From Streptomyces clavuligerus (lineage in GTDB: Bacteria; Actinomycetota; Actinomycetes; Streptomycetales; Streptomycetaceae), in assembly GCF_005519465.1 (NCBI RefSeq), contig NZ_CP027859.1, forward strand, positions 1,612,001 through 1,676,000: a DNA stretch of 64,000 nucleotides. The letters run 5' to 3'. A program made the translations under genes and the position numbers. Under the pieces are notes generated by a model. The model saw only the letters and a list, made by a program, of their open reading frames with translations, searched no databases and was not told the origin of the DNA. Shown in pieces: positions 8,464 through 17,549 of this stretch (position 1 is the stretch's first letter; each line of letters begins with the position of its first letter).

Positions 8464-11400
8464 TCAGCCGAGATGACGGCCGACGGCCGACGGATTGCCC
8501 TGGTGGATGAAGGCCGCCCAGGCGACGACCGCCGTCAGCCGGGCGCCCTGCCGGTCCGTACGGGTCAGCAGCTCGCTCCGCAGACCGGGCACCGGGCGGC
8601 GGTCCGGGTCGAGCATCCACCGCTGGGCGGCGCGCAGGGCGTCCGGCGGGGCCAGGGCACCGACCGTCAGATGGTGGTGGAAGACCACCATCAGCGCGGC
8701 GGACGCCCCGTCCGACACCTCCCAGCGGGAGCCGACCACATCGGTCGCGCCCCGGGCCAGCAGCGCCGTCGTCGGGGTGAGTGCCTCGTCGTGGTCCCGG
8801 CTGCTGAGGTCGGTCTCGCAGGCGCTGAGCACGACGAGCGGCCCGCTCGCCGCTTCTGCCGTCCCGTCCGGAAGAGTCGGCACATCCGGCAGGTCCAGGA
8901 CCCGGGTGACCGTGAGCCGCCCCTCCGCCGACCCGTCGGGCGCGGCGAGCCGGAGCACGGAGTCGGTGGGGCGGAGCCCGGCCGTGCCGTGGACCACGAG
9001 ATGCACCAGCGAGGCCGCGGCCTCCGGCGCGCCGGAGGGCCGCCCGGGAAGAAGGGAGAGCACCTCGTCGGGGGTTCCCGGGGCGTCCTCGGGGAGGTCG
9101 TCGTACCAGCCGTAGAGCAGGGCGTCCGGATAGTGGGCATCCCGCAGGGCGAGCACCTCGTCCTGCGCCCACTCCAGATCGGCGGTCGGGTCGGCGACGA
9201 GGACCACCCGTTCGTCCGGCCGCCGCCGGGCCCGGGCGGTGGCGCGCAGGAACTCCCCGCCGGACGCGGCGTACGAGACGACCGCGCGCTCACAGAGGTA
9301 GGCGCGCGGACGGGACGGCGCGGGCACCGTTCCCCGGCCCGGTGCGAGCCGCGCGGCGTGCCAGGGGACCGCGCCGAGGTTGCCGCACACCACCAGGACC
9401 AGCCGCACCTCCTCGCCGTCGGCCGGGTCCACGCCGAGCGCGCCGAGCACCGGTTCCATCACCGACGCACCGGCCCAGTCGCAGAGCGCGTCGAGCGCCG
9501 CCTCCCAGCGCTCATGGGCCGCGTCCCGGGCGGCGGCCGTGCCCGCCCGCACGGCGGAACGGTGGGCCCCGGCGTCGAGGTACTCCGTCAGGGGCCCCTG
9601 CCCGTGCGGTGTCAGCCCGGCGGGCCGCACGGTACGCGGTTCCCCGCTGCGGGGGACGAGGAGCGCGAGCCCCGGATCGGTGTCCGCGCCGGGCACCAGG
9701 TAGACCAGCGCGTGCGCGCCCGCCGCCCGTACCCCGTCCCGCAGCTCGGCCGTACCGGGGACGCCGAGCAGCCCGGCGAGCGGGTCACCGGCGCCCCGGT
9801 GGCCGTGGCGCAGGGTGTCCAGGGCGCGGCGGCGCAGCTCGCTGGGGATGCCCCGGCCGGGCCGCGCGGCCGTGCGCCACCGTTCCGCCAGCTCCTGTTC
9901 GCCGCGTGCGGAGAGCTGTTCGGCGACCCCGGCCGACGCCGCCACGGACCGCAGCACGATGGCCCGGCCGGTCTCCAGCGCCTCGACGACGAGGTCGGCG
10001 CGCCCATCGTCGGCGGCCCAGCGGGCCGCGGACAGCCCCTTGCTGGCTCCCGCGCGGGCCGCTTCGAGGCTGTGCTCGGCGCTCAGTTGCAGCAGCACGT
10101 CCTCGGCGACGACCCTCAGCGAGTCCCGCGCGGCGGTGACGGCGGCGGCCCGGTCGCCACGGTCCGGATCGCCGCGCAGACGGTACGCGTCGGCGAGGGC
10201 CCACAGGACGCGCCGGGCGATTTCCGGTGACACCGTTCCGGCGAGGTCCAGGTCCCCGCGGGCGGTCTCCAGCTCCTCGACGGCTTCGGTGAGGGCGGCG
10301 TGGTCGCGGTGGGAGTGGTACAGGTTGGTCAGGGCGTAGCCGATCCCCAGCCGGGTGGCCACCTGCTGATCCGCGGTGAAGGACGGCCTGCCCAGGCTCC
10401 GGCGGGCCTGTTCGACGGCCGCGCGGGTCTCGGTGGTGTCGGGCTCGTACCAGGTGGAGAACGATGTCAGGAACGCCCGGAGCGTGTCCAGCAGGGGGCG
10501 GGCGAGGGCGGGGACGTCGGGGTGGTCCATGCCCTCGCGCAGATCGGCCAGGGCGGCGCGCAGCGTCGGAAGGGAACTGTCGCGCACGGCCTGTTCCAGC
10601 CGTACCAGGCCGGTCTGGAGTGGAAAGGAGTAGTGCCCGGGACCGTCGGTATCGGTTTCCGAGCGGAGGCGCAGCAGTTCCGCGAGCATCGTGTCGAGTT
10701 CGTCGGGGTCGCCGGGGCCACCGGGATTGCCGGGGCCGTGCCCCGTCTCTGCCCTGTTCCCCTCCAGCGTCGCGCCGAGTCGGAACAGTGTGTGCATGAA
10801 CCGGCTGTGTGTCCGCAGCTCCCGCAGGTGCGGGTCGGGGGCATCGAGGGCCGGGGTCCCCGACGCGAGAAACGAGTCGAACAGGTCCCGGGCGTGGTCC
10901 CGGTCCGTGAGGTTGCCGCCCATCCGGCCGGCCAGTGTCAGAAGCACCGGCTGGAGGATTCGGGCCAGCGGTTCGAGAGGCTCGGGAGCGGCCCCTTCGC
11001 CCATGGCGTCCATCAACCGTGCCGCTTCCGCGAGTTCACGGTAGTCGCCCGTCCCCATGCCGCCGGCCAGCCGGAGCAGCGCGTTCAGGAGTGTTTCCAC
11101 GGGCTCGCCGTTCCCGCTGCCACCCCGCCCCTCGTCGACCAGGTTCTTCAGCTCCTGCGGGCGCAGCAGCCCCGGAGCGTTCGTGCGCAGCAGGAAGGCG
11201 AGGTCCCGAAGCCCGTTCGCGTCGTCGGCCGGCCGGTCGGGAACGCCGCGGTCCGGGTGCGGGTGGTCCAGGTCGCGCACGCTCTTGAGCAGGTCGCCGA
11301 AGCCGTCGAAGGGCCCGGTGAGCTGCTCGGGAAAACGCTCCAGGAACCCTTGCAGTACTTCCGTCGCACGGTCGAGATCCCGGTAGGTCCGCACTCCGGC

Positions 11401-12048
11401 GTACGCGTCGAACAGTTGGGCGTACGACTGGGCGAAGGATGCCTGCCCGGTGGGCAGTTCCGGCAGAAAACCGGTGATCAGCTCGCTCAGCTCGTGGAGA
11501 TCCCGCAGGTTCTCGGGGTCGCGCCGGGAGAGCAGACGGCCCGCTTCGTGCATGTTCTGAAGACCGTGCAGGCTGCCGTCCGGGGTACCACTGAGCATCA
11601 CGGGCGGCAGGAGGAGCATCAGCAGATGCGCCCGGGCCGACCGGTCGGCGCCGGTGTCGAGCGCGCCGGAGGCACGGGCGGCGCGCAGGGCGGCGACACC
11701 GCGCCGACGGTCGGTTTCGGTGGGACCGGCCAGATAGCGGGTGGCGCACACGCCGCCGAGCCGGGCCCGCAGCAGGGCGAGACCGGGGTCGTCGCCGGGG
11801 AGCACGGCGGTCAGCTCGGTCTCCAGCGCGTCCAGTTCGGCGAGTGTGCGATCCAGCAGGGCGGGGTCGACCGTGAGCGGAATCCGGACCGGGCCCGGCC
11901 CGGTGGGCAGGGGCGGGCGGTCGGACCGGGTGCCGGGCGGGCGGTCGACCAGGGTCCTGAGTGCGAACGGCAGGGCCTCGGCCGCCGCCCGCCGGGCCCG
12001 CTCCCGTCCTGCCGCCGTCCTGTCGTCCCCCGACCGGCTCCGCTCCAT
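8464..12048 (-). CDS. Large CHAT-domain (caspase-like) protein with helical-repeat N terminus
   Basis: A 1194-residue protein. The last ~330 residues form a CHAT domain, a clan CD cysteine protease fold related to caspases and separases. The predicted catalytic His is in LVHLVVHGTAG (about H1020) and Cys in VVLSACET (about C1077), followed by the usual LLARGATDVVGSRWEVSD block. The first ~800 residues are Ala/Leu/Arg-rich helices resembling TPR-type repeats. No signal peptide is seen, so it is cytoplasmic. CHAT proteins elsewhere act in effector or defence systems (for example TPR-CHAT with CRISPR gRAMP), but no partner is visible nearby, so function is open. GGGGGAG lies five bases before ATG 12048. 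Confidence 0.85.
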   Translation of the reverse strand: MERSRSGDDRTAAGRERARRAAAEALPFALRTLVDRPPGTRSDRPPLPTGPGPVRIPLTVDPALLDRTLAELDALETELTAVLPGDDPGLALLRARLGGVCATRYLAGPTETDRRRGVAALRAARASGALDTGADRSARAHLLMLLLPPVMLSGTPDGSLHGLQNMHEAGRLLSRRDPENLRDLHELSELITGFLPELPTGQASFAQSYAQLFDAYAGVRTYRDLDRATEVLQGFLERFPEQLTGPFDGFGDLLKSVRDLDHPHPDRGVPDRPADDANGLRDLAFLLRTNAPGLLRPQELKNLVDEGRGGSGNGEPVETLLNALLRLAGGMGTGDYRELAEAARLMDAMGEGAAPEPLEPLARILQPVLLTLAGRMGGNLTDRDHARDLFDSFLASGTPALDAPDPHLRELRTHSRFMHTLFRLGATLEGNRAETGHGPGNPGGPGDPDELDTMLAELLRLRSETDTDGPGHYSFPLQTGLVRLEQAVRDSSLPTLRAALADLREGMDHPDVPALARPLLDTLRAFLTSFSTWYEPDTTETRAAVEQARRSLGRPSFTADQQVATRLGIGYALTNLYHSHRDHAALTEAVEELETARGDLDLAGTVSPEIARRVLWALADAYRLRGDPDRGDRAAAVTAARDSLRVVAEDVLLQLSAEHSLEAARAGASKGLSAARWAADDGRADLVVEALETGRAIVLRSVAASAGVAEQLSARGEQELAERWRTAARPGRGIPSELRRRALDTLRHGHRGAGDPLAGLLGVPGTAELRDGVRAAGAHALVYLVPGADTDPGLALLVPRSGEPRTVRPAGLTPHGQGPLTEYLDAGAHRSAVRAGTAAARDAAHERWEAALDALCDWAGASVMEPVLGALGVDPADGEEVRLVLVVCGNLGAVPWHAARLAPGRGTVPAPSRPRAYLCERAVVSYAASGGEFLRATARARRRPDERVVLVADPTADLEWAQDEVLALRDAHYPDALLYGWYDDLPEDAPGTPDEVLSLLPGRPSGAPEAAASLVHLVVHGTAGLRPTDSVLRLAAPDGSAEGRLTVTRVLDLPDVPTLPDGTAEAASGPLVVLSACETDLSSRDHDEALTPTTALLARGATDVVGSRWEVSDGASAALMVVFHHHLTVGALAPPDALRAAQRWMLDPDRRPVPGLRSELLTRTDRQGARLTAVVAWAAFIHQGNPSAVGRHLG

Positions 12049-12070
12049 GGCCGCTCCCCCTTCGACACGT

Positions 12071-12093
12071 CATGGGTGTCCCCGGTACCCATG
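12071..12093. promoter_or_regulatory. Inverted repeat upstream of the CHAT gene
   Basis: CATGGGT (12071-12077) and ACCCATG (12087-12093) form a 7-bp inverted repeat with a 9-base spacer, 23 bases upstream of the CHAT start codon. It could be an operator or a hairpin in the 5' leader. Confidence 0.4.
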
Positions 12094-12159
12094 GTGCGAC
12101 GGCCTGCCGTAACGGGGGAAGCCATGGGCGGTGTCCTGCCGGGAATCGACCGGCAGCCG

Positions 12160-12204
12160 CCCGGGTCCGGTCCGGGTCCGGTCCGGACCCGGACCGGACC
12201 CGGG
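12160..12204 (-). terminator. 20-bp perfect hairpin downstream of the S1 protease gene
   Basis: Arms 12160-12179 and 12185-12204, made of alternating GGTCC/GGGTCC units, are exact reverse complements with a 5-base loop. It lies about 150 bases past the protease stop and before the CHAT promoter. The repeated GGTCC units also let the stem pair in shifted registers. Nothing else is seen in 12094-12352. Confidence 0.7.
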
Positions 12205-12352
12205 CGGGGCGCGCCCCGGCGGCCGTCCTCGCGGTGACGGGGCTCCCGGTGCCGGGTGGACCCTGGCGGCGCCGGGACACCGCCGCCCGCTGTCCGCGTG
12301 CGGCAGGGCCGGTGCGCGGTGGTCGCCGGGACGGCCCGGGCGCCGGTTGCGG

Positions 12353-13510
12353 TCAGGCGGTGTGCAGGGTGAGGCCGTAGCGGCCGAGGATCTCGTTCAC
12401 CGGCTGGAACCAGGTCTGGCCGCCGGTGGAGCAGTTGCCCCAGCCGCCGGAGGTGACGCCCTGGGCCTGGTCGCCGCTGATGAACGAGCCGCCGGAGTCG
12501 CCGCCCTGCGCGCAGACGCTGGTCTTCGTCATCTGGTGCACGGCGCCCTGGCTGTAGTTGACCGTCTCGTTCTTGCCGAGGACGGTGCCGCAGTGCCATT
12601 TCGTGGTGGAGCCCGAGCGGCAGATCGACGCGCCCACGGGTGCCTCGGCGGAGCCGCGCACCAGCCGGTCGGGGATGGCGCCCCAGCCGAGGACGACGGG
12701 TACGGTCCACCAGCCGCTGTGGATGCTCACGTACGCGTAGTCGTTGCCGGGGAACGAGGAGCCCTGGAAGGTGCCCATGGCCGAGCCGTCCCAGCCGCGC
12801 ACCGCCGCTCCGGCCGGGCCGCAGTGACCGGCGGTGACGAACCCGCCGTGCACGGAGAAGCCGATCGAGCAGCGTACGTTGCCGGTGTAGTACGGGTCGC
12901 CGCCGACGGTCCCCGCCGCGTAGGTACGGGGCGCGGTGGCCGCCTCGGCGACGGTGACGGGCCCGTTCGTCCGTGCCTTCGCGACGAAGGCGCGCACGGC
13001 GGGGGTGTCCCGCTCGGCCCGTACGACCGTGACGACGACGCTGTTCCTCCTCGGGTCGACGTGCCAGCCGGCCACGCCCTCCGGCGCGGTGAGCGTGTCG
13101 AGGCGGGCCTTGGCCCGGTCGAGGGCGGCGGCGCTGTGGCGGACCACGCGGGTGTCGGCGCCGAGCGCCCGCACCCGGTCCTCCTTGGCGGGGTCGGTGA
13201 GGGCGACGACGATCCGTTCCGATGCGGGGTCGAACCACGAGCCTCCGTAGCTGCCGCCCGCCGTCCGCCGGGCGGTCTTCTCGACAGCCGTCGCGGCCTT
13301 CTCGGCGCGCAGCCGTTCCTCGGCCCGGGCCGGGGTCAGGCCGAGGTCCCGCTGGAGGGCGTCGAGCAGCCCGGCCGAGGCGGCCGGGGCGGAGGCCGAG
13401 GCCGGCTCGGGGGGCGGTGCGGCGTTCGCGGTCCCGGTGTGGGTGGCGCCGAGACCGAGTGTCAGTAACAGGGCCGTGAGGGAGGAACCCAGGGGGATGA
13501 TGCGTTTCAC
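12353..13510 (-). CDS. Secreted S1-family serine protease with propeptide (streptogrisin / alpha-lytic type)
   Basis: A 385-residue pre-pro-protease. A Sec signal (MKRIIPLGSS...GTANA) is followed by a ~165-residue propeptide containing GLTPARAEERLRAEKAA, typical of the alpha-lytic protease prodomain. The mature chymotrypsin-like domain follows, with TAGHC (catalytic His), GNDYAYVSIHSG (catalytic Asp) and GDSGGS (catalytic Ser). Cys pairs around CSIGF/TAGHC and CRSGSTTKWHCG match streptogrisins. It would be secreted and self-cleaved. GTG 13510 is chosen because AGGAGG lies five bases upstream. A strong hairpin follows the gene. Confidence 0.92.
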   Translation of the reverse strand: MKRIIPLGSSLTALLLTLGLGATHTGTANAAPPPEPASASAPAASAGLLDALQRDLGLTPARAEERLRAEKAATAVEKTARRTAGGSYGGSWFDPASERIVVALTDPAKEDRVRALGADTRVVRHSAAALDRAKARLDTLTAPEGVAGWHVDPRRNSVVVTVVRAERDTPAVRAFVAKARTNGPVTVAEAATAPRTYAAGTVGGDPYYTGNVRCSIGFSVHGGFVTAGHCGPAGAAVRGWDGSAMGTFQGSSFPGNDYAYVSIHSGWWTVPVVLGWGAIPDRLVRGSAEAPVGASICRSGSTTKWHCGTVLGKNETVNYSQGAVHQMTKTSVCAQGGDSGGSFISGDQAQGVTSGGWGNCSTGGQTWFQPVNEILGRYGLTLHTA

Positions 13511-13753
13511 GGAGCCTCCTGGTGGGGGGAGTCGAACGCCGGAGAGCGTTCGCACGGGGCGTGGGCCGTTACGGTAGCGGCATTGACTTGACAGGTCCAT
13601 ACCAAGGTGCGGAGGTGTTCGCCGGCCCCGCGCCGCCGACCCGGCCGGTCGTCGGAGGTCAGGCCGGTACCGAGCCGCCGGAGGGCTCGGACCGGTACCG
13701 AGGCCGTACCGCCGGCCGGGCCCGCTCCACGGCCCCGGTCGCGCGGGGGTTCC

Positions 13754-15175
13754 TCACCCGGGGTACGGCAGCAGCCCCTGGTCGATCCGCTCCCACGCGG
13801 CCCTCAGCTCCGTCAGCAGTCCGGGGTGTACGGCGGACCGGTCGGCCTGCTCACGGATGTCTTCCGACAGCCGGTGGAGGCGTTCCCTGCCGTCCCTGCC
13901 CCGGTAGTACTTCCACTCGCCCCGCCGCAGCGCCCGCTCGCCCCGGACCCGCCAGAACAGGTCGCGCGCGGGCGCCTCGGCGCCGTGCAGCAGATGGCCG
14001 GCGAGGCTGACTCCGTCGAGGGGGTACGCCGGATGGGGCCGCGCCCCGCCCACCTCCAGGAGGGTCGCGGTCCAGTCGGGGGAGTACACCGGCACCCGGC
14101 TGACCTGCCCGCCCTCGATCCGCGCGGGCCAGCGCAGGATCGTGGGCACCCGGATGCCGCCGTCCAGGAGCGACCCCTTGCCGCCGCTGAGCGGCCAGGT
14201 GTACGAGAAGCGTTCGCCGCCGTTGTCGCTGGCGAAGACCACCAGGGTGTCGTCCTCCTGCCCGGACCGCCTCAGGGCCGCGAGCACGGCGCCGACCGAA
14301 CGGTCGAGATCCTCGACCATCTGCCGGTACGTCGCGAGCGAACCCCCGTCCTGGTGCCACAGCGCCCGCCGGTCGCCCGCTCTGATCCGGCGGACGATCC
14401 GGGCGCTGGTCTCCTCGTCGCCGTCGGCGATCCACGGCCAGTGCGGGGTGGTGAAGTTGAGGTTGAGGAGCCAGGGGGTGCGGCCGTGGTCGCGGCTGAC
14501 GTACCCGACGGCCCGTTCGGTCAGGACACGGGTGTAGTAGCGCAGGTCGCGGTATTCGGCGTCGCCTTCGTAGAGGTCGTACTCGCCGCCGGAGCCCAGC
14601 TTGGAGTAGTACTCCAGCGCCCCGCCGAAATTGCCGAAGAACTCCTCCCAGCCGGACCGGGTGGGGCTGTGGTCGGGCAGATGGCCGCAGTGCCATTTGC
14701 CGATCAGCGCGGTCCGGTACCCGGCGTCGCGCAGCAGCGACGCGAGGGTGGGATGAGCGGGATCGAGCCCCACCGACCGATCGGCGATCGGCTCGGCGAG
14801 CCCGCCCTCCGTGCGGCCCGGGTAGCGGCCGGTGTAGAGGCTGAACCGGGTGGGCGAGCAGGTCGCGGAGCCGCTGTACGCGTCGGTGAACCGCACGCCC
14901 CGGCGGGCGAGCCGGTCCAGATGGGGGGTGCGGATCTCCGGGGCGCCGTAGCAGGACAGATCGGCCCAGCCCAGGTCGTCGCCCAGGATGAACAGCACGT
15001 TCGGGCGGCGGGCACCCCGGCCGGGCGTGCGGGCGGCACAGAACGGACGCTCGGCGGGAGGGGCTCCGCCGCTGTCGGCGGCGGCACCGGCGGCGGGCAG
15101 CCCGAGAGCCGCCACGGCACCGGCGGCCGTACCGCCGAAGGCACGCCGGGACAGAGGGGAGTCGAAGGAGGTCAC
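13754..15175 (-). CDS. Tat-exported type I sulfatase (formylglycine-dependent)
   Basis: A 473-residue sulfatase. Residues 1-33 form a twin-arginine signal (SRRAFGG, then a hydrophobic stretch). The family N terminus PNVLFILGDDLGW (Asp66, Asp67 for metal) is followed by the signature C106-S-P-T-R, whose Cys is converted to formylglycine. Later motifs GKWHCG and the DNGGE-type SDNGGERFSY complete the active site. It should release sulfate from organic sulfate esters outside the cell. GTG 15175 has GGAG about seven bases upstream. A cysteine-type leader peptide ORF and a hairpin precede it on the same strand, suggesting control by sulfur supply. Confidence 0.9.
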   Translation of the reverse strand: MTSFDSPLSRRAFGGTAAGAVAALGLPAAGAAADSGGAPPAERPFCAARTPGRGARRPNVLFILGDDLGWADLSCYGAPEIRTPHLDRLARRGVRFTDAYSGSATCSPTRFSLYTGRYPGRTEGGLAEPIADRSVGLDPAHPTLASLLRDAGYRTALIGKWHCGHLPDHSPTRSGWEEFFGNFGGALEYYSKLGSGGEYDLYEGDAEYRDLRYYTRVLTERAVGYVSRDHGRTPWLLNLNFTTPHWPWIADGDEETSARIVRRIRAGDRRALWHQDGGSLATYRQMVEDLDRSVGAVLAALRRSGQEDDTLVVFASDNGGERFSYTWPLSGGKGSLLDGGIRVPTILRWPARIEGGQVSRVPVYSPDWTATLLEVGGARPHPAYPLDGVSLAGHLLHGAEAPARDLFWRVRGERALRRGEWKYYRGRDGRERLHRLSEDIREQADRSAVHPGLLTELRAAWERIDQGLLPYPG

Positions 15176-15202
15176 AGGGGTGCTCCAGGGCAGGAGTGGG
15201 GG

Positions 15203-15230
15203 CCCGCGCGGATGCGGGGCATCGCGCGGG
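15203..15230 (-). promoter_or_regulatory. Leader hairpin between the Cys leader peptide and the sulfatase (attenuator candidate)
   Basis: CCCGCGC...GCGCGGG plus GATG...CATC form an 11-bp stem with one bulged G and a 5-base loop, ending 28 bases before the sulfatase start on the minus-strand transcript. It lies 111 bases beyond the leader-peptide stop. Its position suits transcription attenuation or masking of the sulfatase ribosome site. Role is inferred. Confidence 0.45.
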
Positions 15231-15340
15231 GACGGGAACCCGGGAACCGGAACCGGGGTGGCGAGCTGCGGGGGCGGACGCTCCCGGACGCGCCGGATCA
15301 CCCACAAGGCCGACAGGGCCTCAGGACGCGGCGGAGTGCG

Positions 15341-15433
15341 TCAGACGGGACGACAGATGGCGCTCGCGACACGGACCAGGTCGACGTGGCGGCGCTCCAC
15401 ACGATGGACCCGCAGGTCACCCAGTGGCTGCAT
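15341..15433 (-). CDS. Leader peptide of the sulfur/cysteine-responsive type upstream of sulfatase
   Basis: A 30-residue ORF whose C-terminal half reads RRHVDLVRVASAICR, followed by PV and stop. This matches the short 'putative leader peptides' with an RRHVDLxRVxSAxCR core found upstream of sulfur-assimilation and cysteine genes in Streptomyces. A Cys codon near the end is the presumed sensor: ribosome stalling when cysteinyl-tRNA is low would alter the downstream RNA. The stop lies 165 bases before the sulfatase start on the same strand. ATG 15433 is used; an in-frame GTG 11 codons later (just before ERRHVD) is an alternative start. The gene is too short for standard ORF calling. Confidence 0.8.
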   Translation of the reverse strand: MQPLGDLRVHRVERRHVDLVRVASAICRPV

Positions 15434-15441
15434 GGCTCCAG

Positions 15442-15470
15442 ACCATTCCCGATGCCCCACCTCCTGTCAA
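15442..15470 (-). promoter_or_regulatory. Candidate promoter of the leader-peptide transcript
   Basis: On the minus strand TTGACA (15470-15465) is a perfect -35 hexamer, followed after 17 bases by AATGGT (15447-15442), a weak -10. Transcription would start at about 15435, so the leader peptide mRNA would be nearly leaderless. No ribosome site of good spacing precedes ATG 15433, which agrees. Confidence 0.45.
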
Positions 15471-16009
15471 CGGCCCGCCCATCCCTCGGACCTCCGCCGG
15501 GGCCCGCCCGACGGCGGGCGTGGGCAAGGGGCGGTGGGCAAGGGGCGAGGCGATACGCCGACCGTTGTACGCATCGTGACGACGGGGAGCCGCAGGGGCA
15601 GGTGCTGTGGGCGCGGCGGATGTTCGCCGAAACCCTCGGAGACGTCCGGCACAGGTCGTTCCCGCTGAGCGTCAGGCCCGTGGCGGGTGCGGCACCCCGG
15701 ACCTCCGGGGCCCGGCGCAGCAGTGGCTCCTGGGACCGCGTCCACCCGGCATCTCCTCCTCGCCGGTGTGGACAGGGGCGTCCGGCAGCCGACCGGCCGT
15801 CTCCGCCCGGCGCGGGCGGCATGCCGCGTCCACCTCCCCCCCCAAGGAGCAACGACCCGATTGATTCCGCGGGTTCCTGTCGGGGGAGGACATCACGGCC
15901 GTACGGTACGGCGACGGCGTCCGGCCTGCCCTGAGGCCGGAACTCCGCGGGACAGCGGGCCCCTTGACCCCGTGACACCCGTCCGGAACACGAGCACGGA
16001 GAGACACCC
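15471..16009. other. Intergenic region, no gene recognised
   Basis: This 540-base stretch lies between the divergent leader-peptide/sulfatase transcript and the membrane-anchored protein gene. Codon bias is inconsistent in all frames and I find no ORF with a good ribosome site. It presumably contains the promoter of the plus-strand gene. Confidence 0.35.
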
Positions 16010-16687
16010 ATGGCTGAGAACACCGGCACGACCCCACCACGACCCGGCGGAACCTCCCCCGAGGAGGGGCCGCCGCAGCCCGCGAGCAGCCCGCGGCCCC
16101 GGCTGCGGACGCTGTTACGGGACCGGACCCACTGGACGACACTCGTCGTGCTGCCGCTGCTGGGCGCCATCGCGTTCTGGGCCGTCCAGGGCTCATGGGG
16201 ATGGATTCGGGACAAGGTCTTCGGACCTCCGGGGCTGACGGCGTACACCTCGGGCCCCACCGCGTGCACCCCCGCTCTCCTCCCCCTGGTGCTCCAGACG
16301 AAGAACGCGCGGGCCATCGTGGTCACCGGGGTCAGGGCCGAGGTCCTGCCCGGCGGGGAGGCCGTCCAGGACGAGGAGAAGCCCGCCGCGGAGAACTGCG
16401 CGGGCAGCGCGCACCAGCCCGTCTTCGATGTGCGTCTCGATCGGACCCCCGCCCTGGCGGTGCCCACGGTCGAGAACCCCGAACCCGACCGCACCGACTT
16501 CCCGTTCACTCTCTCCGCCGACCAGCCGAAGCAGCTGAACCTCAGAATTCATCCGGGCGGGCGCGAGGTCCGTTTCACCGTGACGGTCGAATGGGTCGCC
16601 GACGGCGAGTACGGCAGGGTGACGCTCGACAACGACCGCGACCGCGATCCCCTGACCGACGGCGGCGGATACCGGGCCGGAGCATGA
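16010..16687 (+). CDS. Single-pass membrane-anchored protein, unknown function
   Basis: A 225-residue protein. The Pro/Gly/Glu-rich cytoplasmic tail (residues 1-40) is followed by one transmembrane helix (about 42-62, TTLVVLPLLGAIAFWAVQG). A ~160-residue extracytoplasmic domain follows, with Cys in TACTPA and ENCAG that may pair. The C-terminal part (FTVTVEWVADGEYGRVTLDN) looks beta-stranded. This layout resembles uncharacterised streptomycete proteins; I cannot assign a family. ATG 16010 has GGAGAG about six bases upstream. Confidence 0.7.
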   Translation: MAENTGTTPPRPGGTSPEEGPPQPASSPRPRLRTLLRDRTHWTTLVVLPLLGAIAFWAVQGSWGWIRDKVFGPPGLTAYTSGPTACTPALLPLVLQTKNARAIVVTGVRAEVLPGGEAVQDEEKPAAENCAGSAHQPVFDVRLDRTPALAVPTVENPEPDRTDFPFTLSADQPKQLNLRIHPGGREVRFTVTVEWVADGEYGRVTLDNDRDRDPLTDGGGYRAGA

Positions 16688-16992
16688 GACTCCGGGCCGG
16701 ACCGCCCCGCGCGGGGAGTGCCGCCGAACCGGCCGGTGGATACCGCGCCGACCCGTCAGCCGGTACCCGGGCCGTCCCTCGTCCGTGTGTATGGTCCGCC
16801 GCGTCCGGGACGTACGGATGCCGCCCGATCCGTCCGCCACAGGCTCCCCGGGCCCGGTGCCGTCCACGTGGCGGGGACGCGCCGGCCCCGGCGGCGGGCG
16901 GGCGGCAGGCCGGGACTCGTCCCTGGGCCGCGGGGAACGACCGCGCCTGGACGTACCATGCCCTTCACCACCTTCCCGGAAAGAGGAAACCC
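16688..16992. other. Intergenic region, nothing recognised
   Basis: A very GC-rich 305-base gap between two plus-strand genes. The downstream gene's frame is open back through it, but codon use is not gene-like and a good ribosome site appears only at 16985. A promoter for the next gene may be present near 16780-16830, which is slightly less GC-rich. Confidence 0.3.
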
Positions 16993-17544
16993 ATGTCATC
17001 GTCCTGCGACCCCGGGTGCGCTCCCGCCGGCGATGTGAGCGCGGCGCTCATGAACACCGATTCGCGGCTCAGGGAGATCCATGCCGGACGGCCCGGGGAG
17101 GGCCCCGAGCAGCGGATGCTGACCGAGCAGTTCATGGCGTCCCTGGGGCCGGGGGAGGCCGACGCGCTGCTGGACGGGACGTGCACCCTGATCTTCCTGT
17201 TCATGAAGTGGCTGCGGGAGGCACACGAGGACCAGGACGAGGATGTTCTCGCGCATGTGGTCCCCAGTGTCGTGGCCATGATGCGGGCGATGCCCAGGAG
17301 TGTGCGTCCCGAGGCGATCCCCACGATGTCCGGTCTGCTCGTCGCCTCCGCCATGGGACTGAGCCCCGGCCTGTGGCGCAAACAGTACGGATACTGGACC
17401 AAGGAGGAGATGACTCCCCTGGAAGTCACCGCCGTTCTGCTCGCGGAACACATCAACCGCCTCGCCGGTGACCCCGACTACGCCACTCGCATCATCATTG
17501 ACGCTCTGTCCGACGACGGCGACGAGGAGGACTCCGAGGACTGA
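16993..17544 (+). CDS. Hypothetical helical acidic protein
   Basis: A 183-residue protein, mostly alpha-helical by composition, with an acidic tail DALSDDGDEEDSED. It begins MSSSCDPGCAPAGD and contains several Met-rich hydrophobic helices (LIFLFMKWLREAHEDQDED, HVVPSVVAMMRAMPRSVRPEA). No signal peptide, transmembrane segment or catalytic motif stands out. The AGAGG at about six bases before ATG 16993 supports the start, and a compact hairpin follows the stop. I do not recognise the family. Confidence 0.7.
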   Translation: MSSSCDPGCAPAGDVSAALMNTDSRLREIHAGRPGEGPEQRMLTEQFMASLGPGEADALLDGTCTLIFLFMKWLREAHEDQDEDVLAHVVPSVVAMMRAMPRSVRPEAIPTMSGLLVASAMGLSPGLWRKQYGYWTKEEMTPLEVTAVLLAEHINRLAGDPDYATRIIIDALSDDGDEEDSED

Positions 17545-17549
17545 GCGGA

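Noticed and set aside
15298..16509. 403-codon minus-strand ORF across the sulfatase leader and the membrane-protein gene
   Set aside because: It is antisense to the gene at 16010 and has no ribosome site or motifs; only the small leader ORF inside this stretch, in its own context, is supported.
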